From NCBI GenBank assembly GCA_021811315.1, contig JAJZPF010000028.1, positions 1 through 38,180 of the forward strand: a stretch of DNA of 38,180 nucleotides. Reading direction: 5' to 3'. Numbering within the stretch: the first letter of the stretch is position 1; every line of letters starts with the position of its first letter. Below are positions 23,647 to 31,065 of the stretch, piece after piece. A program made the translations under genes and the position numbers. Source of the stretch: a bacterium (GTDB lineage: Bacteria; Elusimicrobiota; Elusimicrobia; Elusimicrobiales; UBA9959). The notes under the pieces were generated by a model. It saw only the letters and a list, made by a program, of their open reading frames with translations, searched no databases and was not told where the DNA came from.

Positions 23647-23659
23647 ATTATACAAAAAA
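23647..23659 (-). promoter_or_regulatory. Promoter of the ileS gene string
   Basis: The minus strand reads TTTTTTGTATAAT. Transcription should begin near 23640, leaving about 24 nt with the AAAGGA ribosome site. The T-run plus G before the -10 box recurs in other promoters of this window. Confidence 0.65.
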
Positions 23660-23681
23660 CCGCGCCCGCCCGCCGCCCATG

Positions 23682-23690
23682 TGCTACAAT
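23682..23690 (+). promoter_or_regulatory. Extended -10 promoter of the Y1-like gene
   Basis: TGCTACAAT ends 6 nt before ATG 23697, so transcription should start at the start codon (leaderless). The -10 hexamer lies back to back with the ileS promoter. Confidence 0.6.
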
Positions 23691-23696
23691 TATGTC

Positions 23697-24284
23697 ATGA
23701 CAGGAACAAATATGTTTTTCGAGAACGCCCACTGCCTGGTGACCGACCACGGCTGCACTTTAGCCGACGACAAAGAGCGCCTGGAATACCTGCGCCTGCT
23801 TGAAAAGACGAAAAAAGATTTCGGGCTCCTGATGCCGGCCTACGCCCTGCTGCCGGGCCGCGCGCTCGTTTATTTCGTCACCCCCGGCGCCGACCTGCAC
23901 TCCGTGATGGGCGGGTTCGGCAAGGACAAGACCCTGCCGGGCTACGCCGCCGGCCGCTGCAAGTACAAGCTGGTCCAGCCCGAAAAATACGCCGCCGCCC
24001 TGGCCCGCTTCATCCACCAGGCCCCGGTGAAGGAAAAGCTGGCGGCCGAACCCGCGGACTACCGCTGGTCCAGCGCGGGCCAGTACCTGGGCCTGGCCGA
24101 AGGCCCCGCCGACAAAGCGGCCGTCCTCGGGACCTTCGCCGCGGAAGCGGGCGAGGCGCTCGCGAAATATTCGGCTTTCATGGCCGAGCCGGTGCCGGGC
24201 AAACTGTGGCGCCCCTTCGACAAGAACCGGGACGCCGTGCTGGGCGACCGCGAGTTCACGGCGGCCCATTCCCCCCACAATTAA
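23697..24284 (+). CDS. Y1 (IS200/RAYT-like) transposase homologue that has lost its catalytic residues
   Basis: A 195-residue intact frame that follows the RAYT fold order: CLVTDHG (13-19) for the HVTNRG strand, DDKERLEYLRLLEKTKKDFG, AYALLPGRALVYF (48-60) where AYxLMPNHxHLL is expected, TPGADLHSVM, RFIHQAPVKEKLAAEPADYRWSSAGQYLG (in several parts over 104-132). Both HUH histidines are gone (Arg55 and Leu57 stand there) and the nucleophile Tyr is Phe105. The middle DNA-contacting stretch is shortened. The gene has normal host composition, its own promoter and no stop codons, which argues for a retained non-catalytic role, perhaps DNA or RNA binding. In-frame ATG 23679 is part of the -10 region and was rejected as start. 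Confidence 0.78.
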   Translation: MTGTNMFFENAHCLVTDHGCTLADDKERLEYLRLLEKTKKDFGLLMPAYALLPGRALVYFVTPGADLHSVMGGFGKDKTLPGYAAGRCKYKLVQPEKYAAALARFIHQAPVKEKLAAEPADYRWSSAGQYLGLAEGPADKAAVLGTFAAEAGEALAKYSAFMAEPVPGKLWRPFDKNRDAVLGDREFTAAHSPHN

Positions 24285-24294
24285 TAAAATTTTA

Positions 24295-24300
24295 TATACT
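24295..24300 (+). promoter_or_regulatory. Possible -10 box before the small membrane protein
   Basis: TATACT at 24295-24300 lies 31 nt before ATG 24332 in an AT-rich spacer, with no clear -35. GGAGG (24319-24323) is the ribosome site, 8 nt from the ATG. Confidence 0.35.
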
Positions 24301-24331
24301 CTTATCAAACGCGGGCGCGGAGGTTAATTTT

Positions 24332-24586
24332 ATGGATACTACACTACTCACTGTTTGCGTGGTCGTGGTGACGCTGGCTTTCGTGGCGCTGGTCGTGCAG
24401 GCCGTGCTTACGCTGCAGCAGCTGCGCCATACGGCCAAGGCCGTGGAATACCTGGCCCTGAACGCCGACGGCAAGCTGACGGCGCTCGACCCCGTCATCG
24501 GGGCGGTAAAATCCGTCTCCGGCGCGGTCTCGAGCGGCTGGTTCAAGCTCGCGCAGACCGTCTACGGGCTCTTCTCGAGGGACTAA
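24332..24586 (+). CDS. Small single-span membrane protein (DUF948-like)
   Basis: An 84-residue protein with one N-terminal membrane span (about 4-29, VCVVVVTLAFVALVVQAVL), then an amphipathic helical region (LQQLRHTAKAVEYLAL) and a weakly hydrophobic tail. It resembles short DUF948-type proteins; the match is loose. Start ATG 24332 is fixed by GGAGG 8 nt upstream. The stop codon is directly followed by the ATG of the cyclic-nucleotide-binding gene, so the two are translated together. Function unknown. Confidence 0.68.
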   Translation: MDTTLLTVCVVVVTLAFVALVVQAVLTLQQLRHTAKAVEYLALNADGKLTALDPVIGAVKSVSGAVSSGWFKLAQTVYGLFSRD

Positions 24587-25078
24587 ATGCGCCTGCTCAA
24601 TATCCTGAACCGCATCTACGACGAGGAGATCCTCGCCAAGCTGTCCTTCCTGAAGAACATCAAGCTTTTCGACGGGATAAAGAAGCGGCAGCTGATCCAC
24701 GTGCTGGAGAGCCTGCAGGAGCGCACCTACCTCAAGGGCGAGACCCTCTTCGCCCAGGGCGACATCGGCCGGGCGCTCTTCATCGTCTTCGACGGCAATA
24801 TCGCCCTCTCCCGCCTGGACCCGGTCACGCAGAAAAGCTCGGTGATAGCCCAGGTGCACCCGGGCGAGTTCTTCGGCGAGATGGCCCTGCTGGAGGAAAT
24901 GCCCCGCACCGCCACCGCGCACGCCACCGAGGACACCAAGGTGTTCATGCTCTTCAAGATAAAGCTGGAGTCGCTGCTTTTCGCGCGCCCGACGATAGGC
25001 GTGGTCATAGCGGCGCAGCTGGCCAAGATCCTCTCCGCCCGCCTCCGGGCCATCATCGAGAAGCCGCTGGAGGGATAA
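24587..25078 (+). CDS. Cyclic nucleotide-binding domain protein without DNA-binding domain
   Basis: The 163 residues form a single CRP-type beta-roll (about 22-145). The phosphate-binding cassette is complete: GEFFGEMALLEEMPRTATA (93-111), with the Glu and Arg that hold the cyclic nucleotide. No helix-turn-helix follows, so it is not a CRP-type regulator; it may sense a nucleotide and act on a partner protein. It starts right after the small membrane protein and ends 6 nt before the AI-2E family transporter, so a membrane-linked signalling role with its neighbours is plausible. Confidence 0.88.
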   Translation: MRLLNILNRIYDEEILAKLSFLKNIKLFDGIKKRQLIHVLESLQERTYLKGETLFAQGDIGRALFIVFDGNIALSRLDPVTQKSSVIAQVHPGEFFGEMALLEEMPRTATAHATEDTKVFMLFKIKLESLLFARPTIGVVIAAQLAKILSARLRAIIEKPLEG

Positions 25079-25084
25079 GAGCCC

Positions 25085-26161
25085 GTGCAGACAGAAAACC
25101 AGAACAAAGTGAGCTACGCGCAGTTCCTCCTCCCGGTCTCCATAGGCCTGGCGGCGGTCTACTTCGTCGTCCTGGCGAAAGCCGCGGTCTTCCCCTTCAT
25201 CCTGAGCGCGGCGCTGGCCTATATCCTCAGCCCGGTCATAAAATACTTCGAAGTGCGCGGCATAAAGCGCACCTACGCGGTGGCCGGGCTCTATATCGGC
25301 GCCGGCGCGATGATCTTCATAATCGTCTACCTGCTCATGAGCCTGCTCTCCGTGGAGCTCGAATCGCTGAAGCAGGACTGGCCGTCCTACGCCGGGCGCA
25401 TCCAGGCCTTCACGATGAAGATGAACGCCAAGCTGGTGAAGGACTACCCTTTCCTGTCCTCGCTGCGCCTGGAGCAGAAGCTGGACCACCTGCTCGAGCT
25501 GGTGCCGCAGCTCATCCTTTCCATCCTGCCGATGATGACGCTGCTCTTCATCGTGCCTTTCATCACTTTCTTCATGCTGGTGGGCGGCGCGGGCATTTTG
25601 GACTACCTGGTGGACCACCTGCCGGCGCGCCACGCCGAGATCATCCACCACATCGCCTCGCGCATCGACGGGTCGCTCGGCAACTACCTGCGCGGCATCC
25701 TGACCGAGGCTTTCGTCATTTTCCTGATCACTTTCACCGGGCTGCTCCTGATGAACCTCAACTACGCGGCCGTGATAGCGATAACCATCGGCCTCTCGAG
25801 CCTGGTACCCTACCTGGGCGCCATCGTCGGGGCGGTGCTCTCCTCCATCGTGGCCTACCTGCAGTTCGGGGCCCTGCTCCCGATCCTCAAGCTCCTCGCT
25901 TTTTTCACCGGCATCCGGTTCTTCGACGACTGGTTCCTCCAGCCCTATATCATGAAGAAAGCCGTGGACCTCAACCCCGCGATCATCCTGCTGGCCCTGA
26001 TGGCCGGCGCGGAGATCGGCGGGATCTGGGGCGTGATCTTCTCGATCCCGGTCACCTGCATCATCAAGGAGATCATGCAGATCGCCATCGAGCTGCAGGA
26101 GACCGAGTTCCGCTGGAAGCCCAAGCCGGAGCCGACCCGCATCAGCATCCCCTATACCTGA
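25085..26161 (+). CDS. AI-2E family transporter (PerM/UPF0118)
   Basis: A 358-residue membrane protein with about seven to eight spans: the pair at 15-55, a long cytoplasmic or periplasmic coil (about 90-145), and the conserved second half with GSLGNYLRGIL, GLSSLVPYLGAIVGAV and a final ALMAGAEIGGIWGVIFSIP. This is the PerM-type fold; members export or move different small solutes, and no substrate can be assigned. The start is GTG 25085, 6 nt after the upstream stop, with GGAGGG ahead of it. Terminator at 26178. Confidence 0.88.
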   Translation: MQTENQNKVSYAQFLLPVSIGLAAVYFVVLAKAAVFPFILSAALAYILSPVIKYFEVRGIKRTYAVAGLYIGAGAMIFIIVYLLMSLLSVELESLKQDWPSYAGRIQAFTMKMNAKLVKDYPFLSSLRLEQKLDHLLELVPQLILSILPMMTLLFIVPFITFFMLVGGAGILDYLVDHLPARHAEIIHHIASRIDGSLGNYLRGILTEAFVIFLITFTGLLLMNLNYAAVIAITIGLSSLVPYLGAIVGAVLSSIVAYLQFGALLPILKLLAFFTGIRFFDDWFLQPYIMKKAVDLNPAIILLALMAGAEIGGIWGVIFSIPVTCIIKEIMQIAIELQETEFRWKPKPEPTRISIPYT

Positions 26162-26177
26162 GCCCCCCGGGCCAAAT

Positions 26178-26207
26178 AAAAAGAGGCGCTTCAAGGCGCC
26201 TCTTTTT
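26178..26207. terminator. Bidirectional rho-independent terminator
   Basis: A 12-bp stem (AAAAAGAGGCGC at 26178-26189 with 26196-26207, loop TTCAAG) with a T7 run, between the convergent transporter and response-regulator genes. Confidence 0.92.
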
Positions 26208-26224
26208 TTGTCAGGAAGTAAACT

Positions 26225-26602
26225 TTATTTTTTCAGCGCGAGGGCGATCTGCGCCCGCAACTCGTCGACAGGGCAGGGCTTCTGCAGGAAGCCTTTGACG
26301 TTGGTCTCCTGCTTGAAGATCTGTTCGGTGGAAGGGTCGAAATGGCTGGCCGTCATGACCAGGATAGGGATCCCCTTGACCTCGTCGTCGGCGAGGAGCA
26401 TCCGCATCAGCTCCAGGCCGGAAACGCGGGGCATCATCACGTCCATCAGGATGATGTCGGGCTTGACCAGGCGGGCCTGGTCGAAGCCGTCCTTGCCGTC
26501 GGTGGCGGTGTGGACCTCGTAATCGTCCGTGCCCAGCGCCATCTGCGCCAGCTGCAGGAAGTTCAGGTTGTCGTCCACCACCAGCACGCGTATTTTAGCC
26601 AT
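26225..26602 (-). CDS. Single-domain response regulator (CheY-like receiver)
   Basis: A 125-residue receiver domain with the acidic pair Asp10-Asp11, phospho-acceptor Asp54 (LMDVMMP), Thr84 (VMTAS) and Lys108 (LQKP). There is no output domain, so it acts by protein contact like CheY or Spo0F. No histidine kinase is in the window. ATG 26602 is the true start; a longer open frame runs back through tRNA-Leu and is an artefact. It lies 27 nt after tRNA-Leu on the same strand, so it may share its transcript. Confidence 0.93.
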   Translation of the reverse strand: MAKIRVLVVDDNLNFLQLAQMALGTDDYEVHTATDGKDGFDQARLVKPDIILMDVMMPRVSGLELMRMLLADDEVKGIPILVMTASHFDPSTEQIFKQETNVKGFLQKPCPVDELRAQIALALKK

Positions 26603-26629
26603 ATTAATGTATACCTGATAAAAGCCGGA

Positions 26630-26713
26630 TGGGCAAGGAGGGAATCGAACCCTCATGATCGTGAGATCGCAGGTTTTTGAGACCTGTGCGTCTACCAATT
26701 CCGCCACTTGCCC
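26630..26713 (-). tRNA. tRNA-Leu (CAA)
   Basis: An 84-nt class II tRNA: acceptor GGGCAAG/CTTGCCC, long variable arm, T-arm GGTTCGATTCC, anticodon stem CAGGT/ACCTG with loop CTCAAAA, giving CAA (Leu, codon UUG). CCA is not encoded. Confidence 0.95.
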
Positions 26714-26721
26714 GCACCGCT

Positions 26722-26733
26722 ATTCTACAAAAT
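26722..26733 (-). promoter_or_regulatory. Promoter of tRNA-Leu
   Basis: The minus strand reads ATTTTGTAGAAT; the tRNA starts 8 nt after the -10 box. The same 12 nt occur before the membrane protein at 32065-32928. Confidence 0.6.
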
Positions 26734-26734
26734 T

Positions 26735-27445
26735 TTACTTCGCGGCCGCGGCCGGCCGGAAGCCGAGCAGCTCGTCCAGGCGGACGGGTTTCAGGCCTTT
26801 CTTTTTCGCCTCCTGCAGGACGGCCTCGGTGATGCGCAGGTTCTTCTCCTTCACCTTCCCCCCGCCGTCGTGCATCAGGAGGATAGCGCCGGGCTTCACG
26901 GCCTTCAGGTATTCCGCCGTCATCTTCTCCTCGGAGAGCTTGGTCCAGTCGCTGCCGTAGGTCCAGTTGACGATAGCGTAGCCCAGGCTGCCGGCGACCT
27001 TGCGCACCCAGGGCTTGTCGTAGCCGTTGGGCATGCGCAGCACCGTAGTACGGACGCCCGAGGCTTTTTCTATGGCCGCCCCGGCCCTTTCCAGCTCCTT
27101 CTTAAGTATCGCCTCGTGGTCCGGGGACTTCCCTGTTTTCGGCCAGAACATATGGGTGTCGGTGTGATTGCAGACCAGATGCCCGGCCTCCGCCACTTTT
27201 TTTACCCTGTCCGGGTGCTGGCGGACATAGGTCCCGACCATGAAGAAAGAAGCTTTGACCCCGTGCTTCTCCAGCAGTTTCAGGAGGTCCTCGGTGATAT
27301 AGCCCGGCCCGTCGTCGTAGGTGAGGGCGAATTCGGCTTTTTTACGGTCGCCCTCGGCGTAGAACTTGCCCGCGTAAGGGGCGGCGGCCATGGCGGCGGC
27401 GGCAAGGGAAACAAGGGCGAGGCACAGGATGAGGTTTTTTTTCAT
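26735..27445 (-). CDS. Secreted polysaccharide deacetylase (NodB domain)
   Basis: A 236-residue secreted enzyme with signal peptide (about 1-20, AAAAMA). The NodB domain shows motif 1 TYDDGPG (Asp44, Asp45), motif 2 HTDTH (His94, His98), motif 3 LRMPNGYD and a late MHDGG, all the metal and catalytic residues of CE4 deacetylases. It should remove acetyl groups from an N-acetylated glycan such as peptidoglycan or the exopolysaccharide. It starts 3 nt after the stop of the ABC permease gene on the same strand. Confidence 0.93.
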   Translation of the reverse strand: MKKNLILCLALVSLAAAAMAAAPYAGKFYAEGDRKKAEFALTYDDGPGYITEDLLKLLEKHGVKASFFMVGTYVRQHPDRVKKVAEAGHLVCNHTDTHMFWPKTGKSPDHEAILKKELERAGAAIEKASGVRTTVLRMPNGYDKPWVRKVAGSLGYAIVNWTYGSDWTKLSEEKMTAEYLKAVKPGAILLMHDGGGKVKEKNLRITEAVLQEAKKKGLKPVRLDELLGFRPAAAAK

Positions 27446-27448
27446 AGA

Positions 27449-29116
27449 TCAGATCTCGTGGCGTTCGAGGTTGCGCAGGCCGATCTTCCACGGCACGTAG
27501 AGGGCGGTGAAGTTAAGCACCAGGAACACCGCGGCGCAGAGGGCCACCGCGCGCAGATCCCAGGCGTGGGCGCGGCCGAGCCGCTCCGCGAAGTGCATCT
27601 GCACCGGCCAGGCCTCCACCCCCACCAGCAGGGAGAGGTAGCCCATAGCGCAGGCCATGTAGAGGAAGCCGCCGTAGGAGGATTCGAGCTGGTGGATATT
27701 CTCGACGTTAAAATCGGGGAAGATCGCGCCGAAGCCGATGCCCATCACCGTGATCGCCACCGCGGCCACGCCGATGGTGAAGGTGGACAGGACGGAGATG
27801 AACAGGTCGGCGTGGAGCAGATAGTTGGAGACGGTGATCAGGATCAGGCCTATCAGCACGGCCGGGACCAGCGAGACGGTGAGCTTCTCCCGCAGGACGG
27901 AGGCCGTGGTCACCGGCGAGGATTTGAGCAGCCAGAAGCTGTTCCCCTCCAGGCTGACCGCCGGGAAGGTGAAGCGCAGGCCGATAGCGGCCATCACGAA
28001 GCCGGCCACCCCGACGTTGAGGAAAGAGACCATGCTCTTGAGGTCCGGCGTGTCGAGCGGGAGCTGGCGGATGCTGAAAAGGTAGACCGCGATCAGCGCG
28101 CCTATCAGGATGATCTGCGACCAGTAGCGCGCGTCGCGCGCGAGCATCAGGCGGTCCTTCCAGTAAAGCGTCAGGTAGGAGCGCAGGCCGGGGAACCGGG
28201 AGGCCAGGCGCTGCTCCGGCAGCGGGGCCCTGGTCCCTTTGAACCTGGGCGAGCTCTGGGCGCCGCTGAAGCCGCGCATATAGACCCGGCCCGAGAGGAA
28301 ATAGATGAACAAGTAGAGGGCGGCGGCCGCCGCGGTCAGCACGCCGGCGCTGGCGGCGAAAGCGGCCCAGTGCCCGGCGGAGTAGGCCACCATCGCCTTG
28401 GTCACCCACCAGGAGGGCATATACGGGGCGGTGGGCGACTGGAGGTACTGGATATACTGCGCCACGACCTGCAGCGAATCCGGGCGCAGGAGCTGCTCCG
28501 GCTTAGAGAAGCGGAAGATGACGTAGACGAAGGCTACCGAGACGCTGCCCAGGAGCCAGGTGATGTCGCGGGTCTTGGAAGAAGGGAAAGCGTACATCAC
28601 CACCATGCTGAAGAAGATGCCGAAAGCGCCGGCCAGCATGACGAAAGGGACCATCAGGAAAAGGTAGGCGAAGTAAAAGCCGGCGCCCAGCGCTTTTACG
28701 CGGCCCAGGGCTATGATATAGGGCAGGATGGCCAGGACCAGCGTCCACGACGAGTAGAACACCGTCTCCAGCGCTTTGTCCAGGAAGATGAAGCGCAGGT
28801 CGAGCGGGGTCGAGAACAGGAACTTGAGGTCGAAGGAATAATAAAGCGTGCTCATCGAGATGATGATGGAGGAGACGATGACCATCGAGAAGGTCATCAG
28901 GAGCACCATGGAGGTGAGCTTCCAGGACAGCATGGGGCCGATGAGCTGCACGCCCTCCAGGTAGGTGAGCAGGCGCCAGAACCCGCTGTAAAGCGCGGCG
29001 AGCATGAGCAGGCCGACGGCGGCGAACAGCAGGTTCTTCACCAAATGCCAGCCCCGCAGCGCGCGCAGGGTGTTGACGAAGGTGGTGGCTTTCCTTTGGA
29101 TGAGGATATTGAGCAT
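27449..29116 (-). CDS. ABC exporter membrane subunit (large ABC-2-like permease)
   Basis: A 555-residue protein with about twelve membrane spans and no ATPase motifs. The pattern (repeated hydrophobic blocks, a central soluble loop around SSPRFKGTRAPLPEQR, and NSFWLLKSSPVT) fits the putative ABC-exporter permease group that works with a CcmA/BcrA-type ATPase. The ATPase gene lies directly upstream, 27 nt apart, on the same strand. The transported substrate is unknown. Confidence 0.78.
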   Translation of the reverse strand: MLNILIQRKATTFVNTLRALRGWHLVKNLLFAAVGLLMLAALYSGFWRLLTYLEGVQLIGPMLSWKLTSMVLLMTFSMVIVSSIIISMSTLYYSFDLKFLFSTPLDLRFIFLDKALETVFYSSWTLVLAILPYIIALGRVKALGAGFYFAYLFLMVPFVMLAGAFGIFFSMVVMYAFPSSKTRDITWLLGSVSVAFVYVIFRFSKPEQLLRPDSLQVVAQYIQYLQSPTAPYMPSWWVTKAMVAYSAGHWAAFAASAGVLTAAAAALYLFIYFLSGRVYMRGFSGAQSSPRFKGTRAPLPEQRLASRFPGLRSYLTLYWKDRLMLARDARYWSQIILIGALIAVYLFSIRQLPLDTPDLKSMVSFLNVGVAGFVMAAIGLRFTFPAVSLEGNSFWLLKSSPVTTASVLREKLTVSLVPAVLIGLILITVSNYLLHADLFISVLSTFTIGVAAVAITVMGIGFGAIFPDFNVENIHQLESSYGGFLYMACAMGYLSLLVGVEAWPVQMHFAERLGRAHAWDLRAVALCAAVFLVLNFTALYVPWKIGLRNLERHEI

Positions 29117-29143
29117 GGTGAAGGCGCCCGCGGCGCCCGGCGG

Positions 29144-29869
29144 CTACTCCGTTAATTCCAGGAAAACGTCTTCCAGGGAGCGCGGGCCGAGCGCGCCGGA
29201 AGCCAGCTTTTTCACTTCCGCCACGGTGCCCCTGGCCACCAGGCGGCCGCGGTAGATTATCCCGACGGTATGGCAGAGCTTCTCGGCCATGTCCAGGATA
29301 TGGGTGCACATGAAGACGGCGGCGCCCTCGCGGGCGATATCGGACAGGAGGCCCTTGAAGCGGCGGATGCTCTTCGGGTCCAGGCCCACGGTGGGCTCGT
29401 CGAAGAGCACGGCCTTCGGGCGGCGCAGCAGCACGCTCGCGATCAGGAGCTTCTGCTTCATCCCGTGCGAATAGCTCTCGAGCAGCTCGCCCGAGGCGGC
29501 GCCCAGCTCGAACAGTTCGAGCAGCTCGGGGATGCGCTTTTTCTGGTCGGAAGCGGGCAGGGAATAAAGGTCGCCGATGAAGCGCATGAACTCCCAGCCG
29601 GTCAGCTTGGGATAGACGAAAGGCTCGTCGGGGATATAGGCCATGGCGCGCTTGGCGGCCAGCGGGTCGACGGCCAGGTCGAAGCCGGCCACGCTCACGC
29701 TCCCCGAGGTGGGCCGCATGATCCCGGACAGGATCTTCACGGTGGTGGTCTTCCCCGCGCCGTTGGGCCCGAGGAAACCGAAGATCTCCCCCGGCTCGAC
29801 GCGCAAATTCAGCCCGTCCACGGCCCTGAAAGACCCGAAATTCTTGGTAAGGTTCTTAATTTCTATCAT
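29144..29869 (-). CDS. ABC exporter ATPase subunit
   Basis: A 241-residue ATPase: Walker A GPNGAGKTTT (34-43), Q-loop region YIPDEPFVYP, signature SYSHGMKQK in place of LSGGQ, Walker B AVLFDEPTVGLD, and the switch His in CTHILD. The ABC-2 exporter type (CcmA-like) often has this altered signature. It pairs with the permease at 27449-29116. Its start codon follows the T-run of the preceding gene's terminator by 6 nt, so it needs its own promoter or read-through. Confidence 0.94.
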   Translation of the reverse strand: MIEIKNLTKNFGSFRAVDGLNLRVEPGEIFGFLGPNGAGKTTTVKILSGIMRPTSGSVSVAGFDLAVDPLAAKRAMAYIPDEPFVYPKLTGWEFMRFIGDLYSLPASDQKKRIPELLELFELGAASGELLESYSHGMKQKLLIASVLLRRPKAVLFDEPTVGLDPKSIRRFKGLLSDIAREGAAVFMCTHILDMAEKLCHTVGIIYRGRLVARGTVAEVKKLASGALGPRSLEDVFLELTE

Positions 29870-29875
29870 CGCGGT

Positions 29876-29910
29876 AAAAAAAGCGCCGACCGGCTTTGCC
29901 TGGTCGGCGC
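29876..29910 (-). terminator. Rho-independent terminator after the PpiD-like gene
   Basis: A 9-bp stem GCGCCGACC/GGTCGGCGC (29883-29891 with 29902-29910) is followed leftward by seven T (29876-29882). Confidence 0.9.
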
Positions 29911-29929
29911 GTCGAAACGGCTGAGGGCT

Positions 29930-30625
29930 TCAGCGGCCCTGTTCGCGCAGTTCCAGGTAGCTCTTCACTTCCTGCTGGTTGGTGAGCTGGCGCAGGAGGT
30001 AGTTGGCCACGTTGGCGAACTTTTCCTGGGCGAGGTCGGAGGCGTACTTGGCGCGGTCTTTCTCGAAATTCTTCAGGTCCTTGTTCTTGCTCAGGTAAAA
30101 GGCCTTCGTCTCTTCGGGCGTGACCTTCACGGCGGTGTAGAGGAACTGCTTGAACTTGGTGGCGAGGCGGGCTTTCTTGCGCCACGCTTCGTAGTCGGCG
30201 GGCGACATGGTGAACTCTTTATAGATCGTCTGGTAATAAGCGCGCGGGCTGAAAGCGCCGTTCTCCTGGAACTGCGGGGTGTTCTGCACTTCCACCGCCA
30301 CCTCGAAGTCGGGCACGAGCATGCCCATCTTGGTGCCCTGCTGGCTGAGCAGCTCCTCGATGACCATCTCGCGGAACACTTCCTGCTTGACGCTCTTGGA
30401 AAGGATCTCGTTGACCTCGGTGCCCGAGTCTTTCACGCTTGACATCACCCGGTTGACCTGGGTGAGGAAGCGCTGGTACGGGATCTTTTCGCCGCCCACT
30501 TCGGCCACCGCGTCCATCGAGGAGCTGGTGAACACCTGCCCGCTGACGAAGAAGATGGAGCCGACGAAGACGACCACCACTATCGTGAAGATCAGCCGCT
30601 TGTGATGGGAGAAAAAAGAGATCAT
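29930..30625 (-). CDS. PpiD/SurA_N-like membrane-anchored chaperone without PPIase domain
   Basis: A 231-residue protein with one N-terminal anchor (about 10-30, LIFTIVVVVFVGSIFFVSG) and a SurA_N-type helical domain (about 38-190: VAEVGGEKIPYQRFLTQVNRV, REMVIEELLSQQGTKMG, FSPRAYYQTIYKEF, VTPEETKAFYL). PpiD has this order followed by a parvulin domain, which is missing here. It probably holds unfolded exported proteins in the periplasm. Its start overlaps the bactofilin stop by 4 nt (ATGA), and a terminator follows. Confidence 0.8.
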   Translation of the reverse strand: MISFFSHHKRLIFTIVVVVFVGSIFFVSGQVFTSSSMDAVAEVGGEKIPYQRFLTQVNRVMSSVKDSGTEVNEILSKSVKQEVFREMVIEELLSQQGTKMGMLVPDFEVAVEVQNTPQFQENGAFSPRAYYQTIYKEFTMSPADYEAWRKKARLATKFKQFLYTAVKVTPEETKAFYLSKNKDLKNFEKDRAKYASDLAQEKFANVANYLLRQLTNQQEVKSYLELREQGR

Positions 30626-31050
30626 TGTTGTTTAGCCTCGGTTTTGTTGGTTTTTGCCTGCTGCTGGGGCTGCCGCTCCGCGTTCTTAGGCGCATTGCCG
30701 TCCATGGAACAGTTGCCGTTGAAGAACGCGCCTTCCTCGAGCATGATGCGCGGCGCGCGCATGTCGCCGTTGAGATGGGAGCCGGAGAGCGCCTCGATAT
30801 GGTCGAGCGCGGTGATATTGCCGGCCACTTCGCCGCAGATATAGCAGATCTCGCAGGAGATATCGCCTTTCACCTTGCCGGACTTGCCCACGGTCACGAT
30901 CTTCGCGTCGACGACGGAGCCGTCCACCCGCCCGTCGATGCGCAGCGAGCCCTTGGCCGTCAGCGTGCCCTGGAAATAGGCTTCGGTGCCGATGACCGTG
31001 TCCCCGTTCTTGGTCTCGAAACTTATATTGGTATTTTTAAAAAGCGCCAT
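30622..31050 (-). CDS. Bactofilin (polymer-forming cytoskeletal protein)
   Basis: A 142-residue protein with the right-handed beta-helix of bactofilins (about 18-115: GTLTAKGSLRIDGRVDGSV, TVGKSGKVKGDI, GEVAGNITALDHIEALSGSHLNGDM) and a Gln/Lys-rich disordered tail. Two cysteines (CEICYIC) lie on one rung. It starts 15 nt after the M23 peptidase gene. Bactofilin/M23 peptidase pairs shape the cell wall in other bacteria (for example CcmA with Csd peptidases), so a similar role is likely. GGGGGG precedes the ATG as ribosome site. Confidence 0.93.
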   Translation of the reverse strand: MALFKNTNISFETKNGDTVIGTEAYFQGTLTAKGSLRIDGRVDGSVVDAKIVTVGKSGKVKGDISCEICYICGEVAGNITALDHIEALSGSHLNGDMRAPRIMLEEGAFFNGNCSMDGNAPKNAERQPQQQAKTNKTEAKQQ

Positions 31051-31065
31051 AGTATTCCCCCCGTG

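Noticed and set aside
26603-26707. N-terminal extension of the response regulator
   Set aside because: The extra codons are the tRNA-Leu gene read as protein; the receiver domain begins at ATG 26602.
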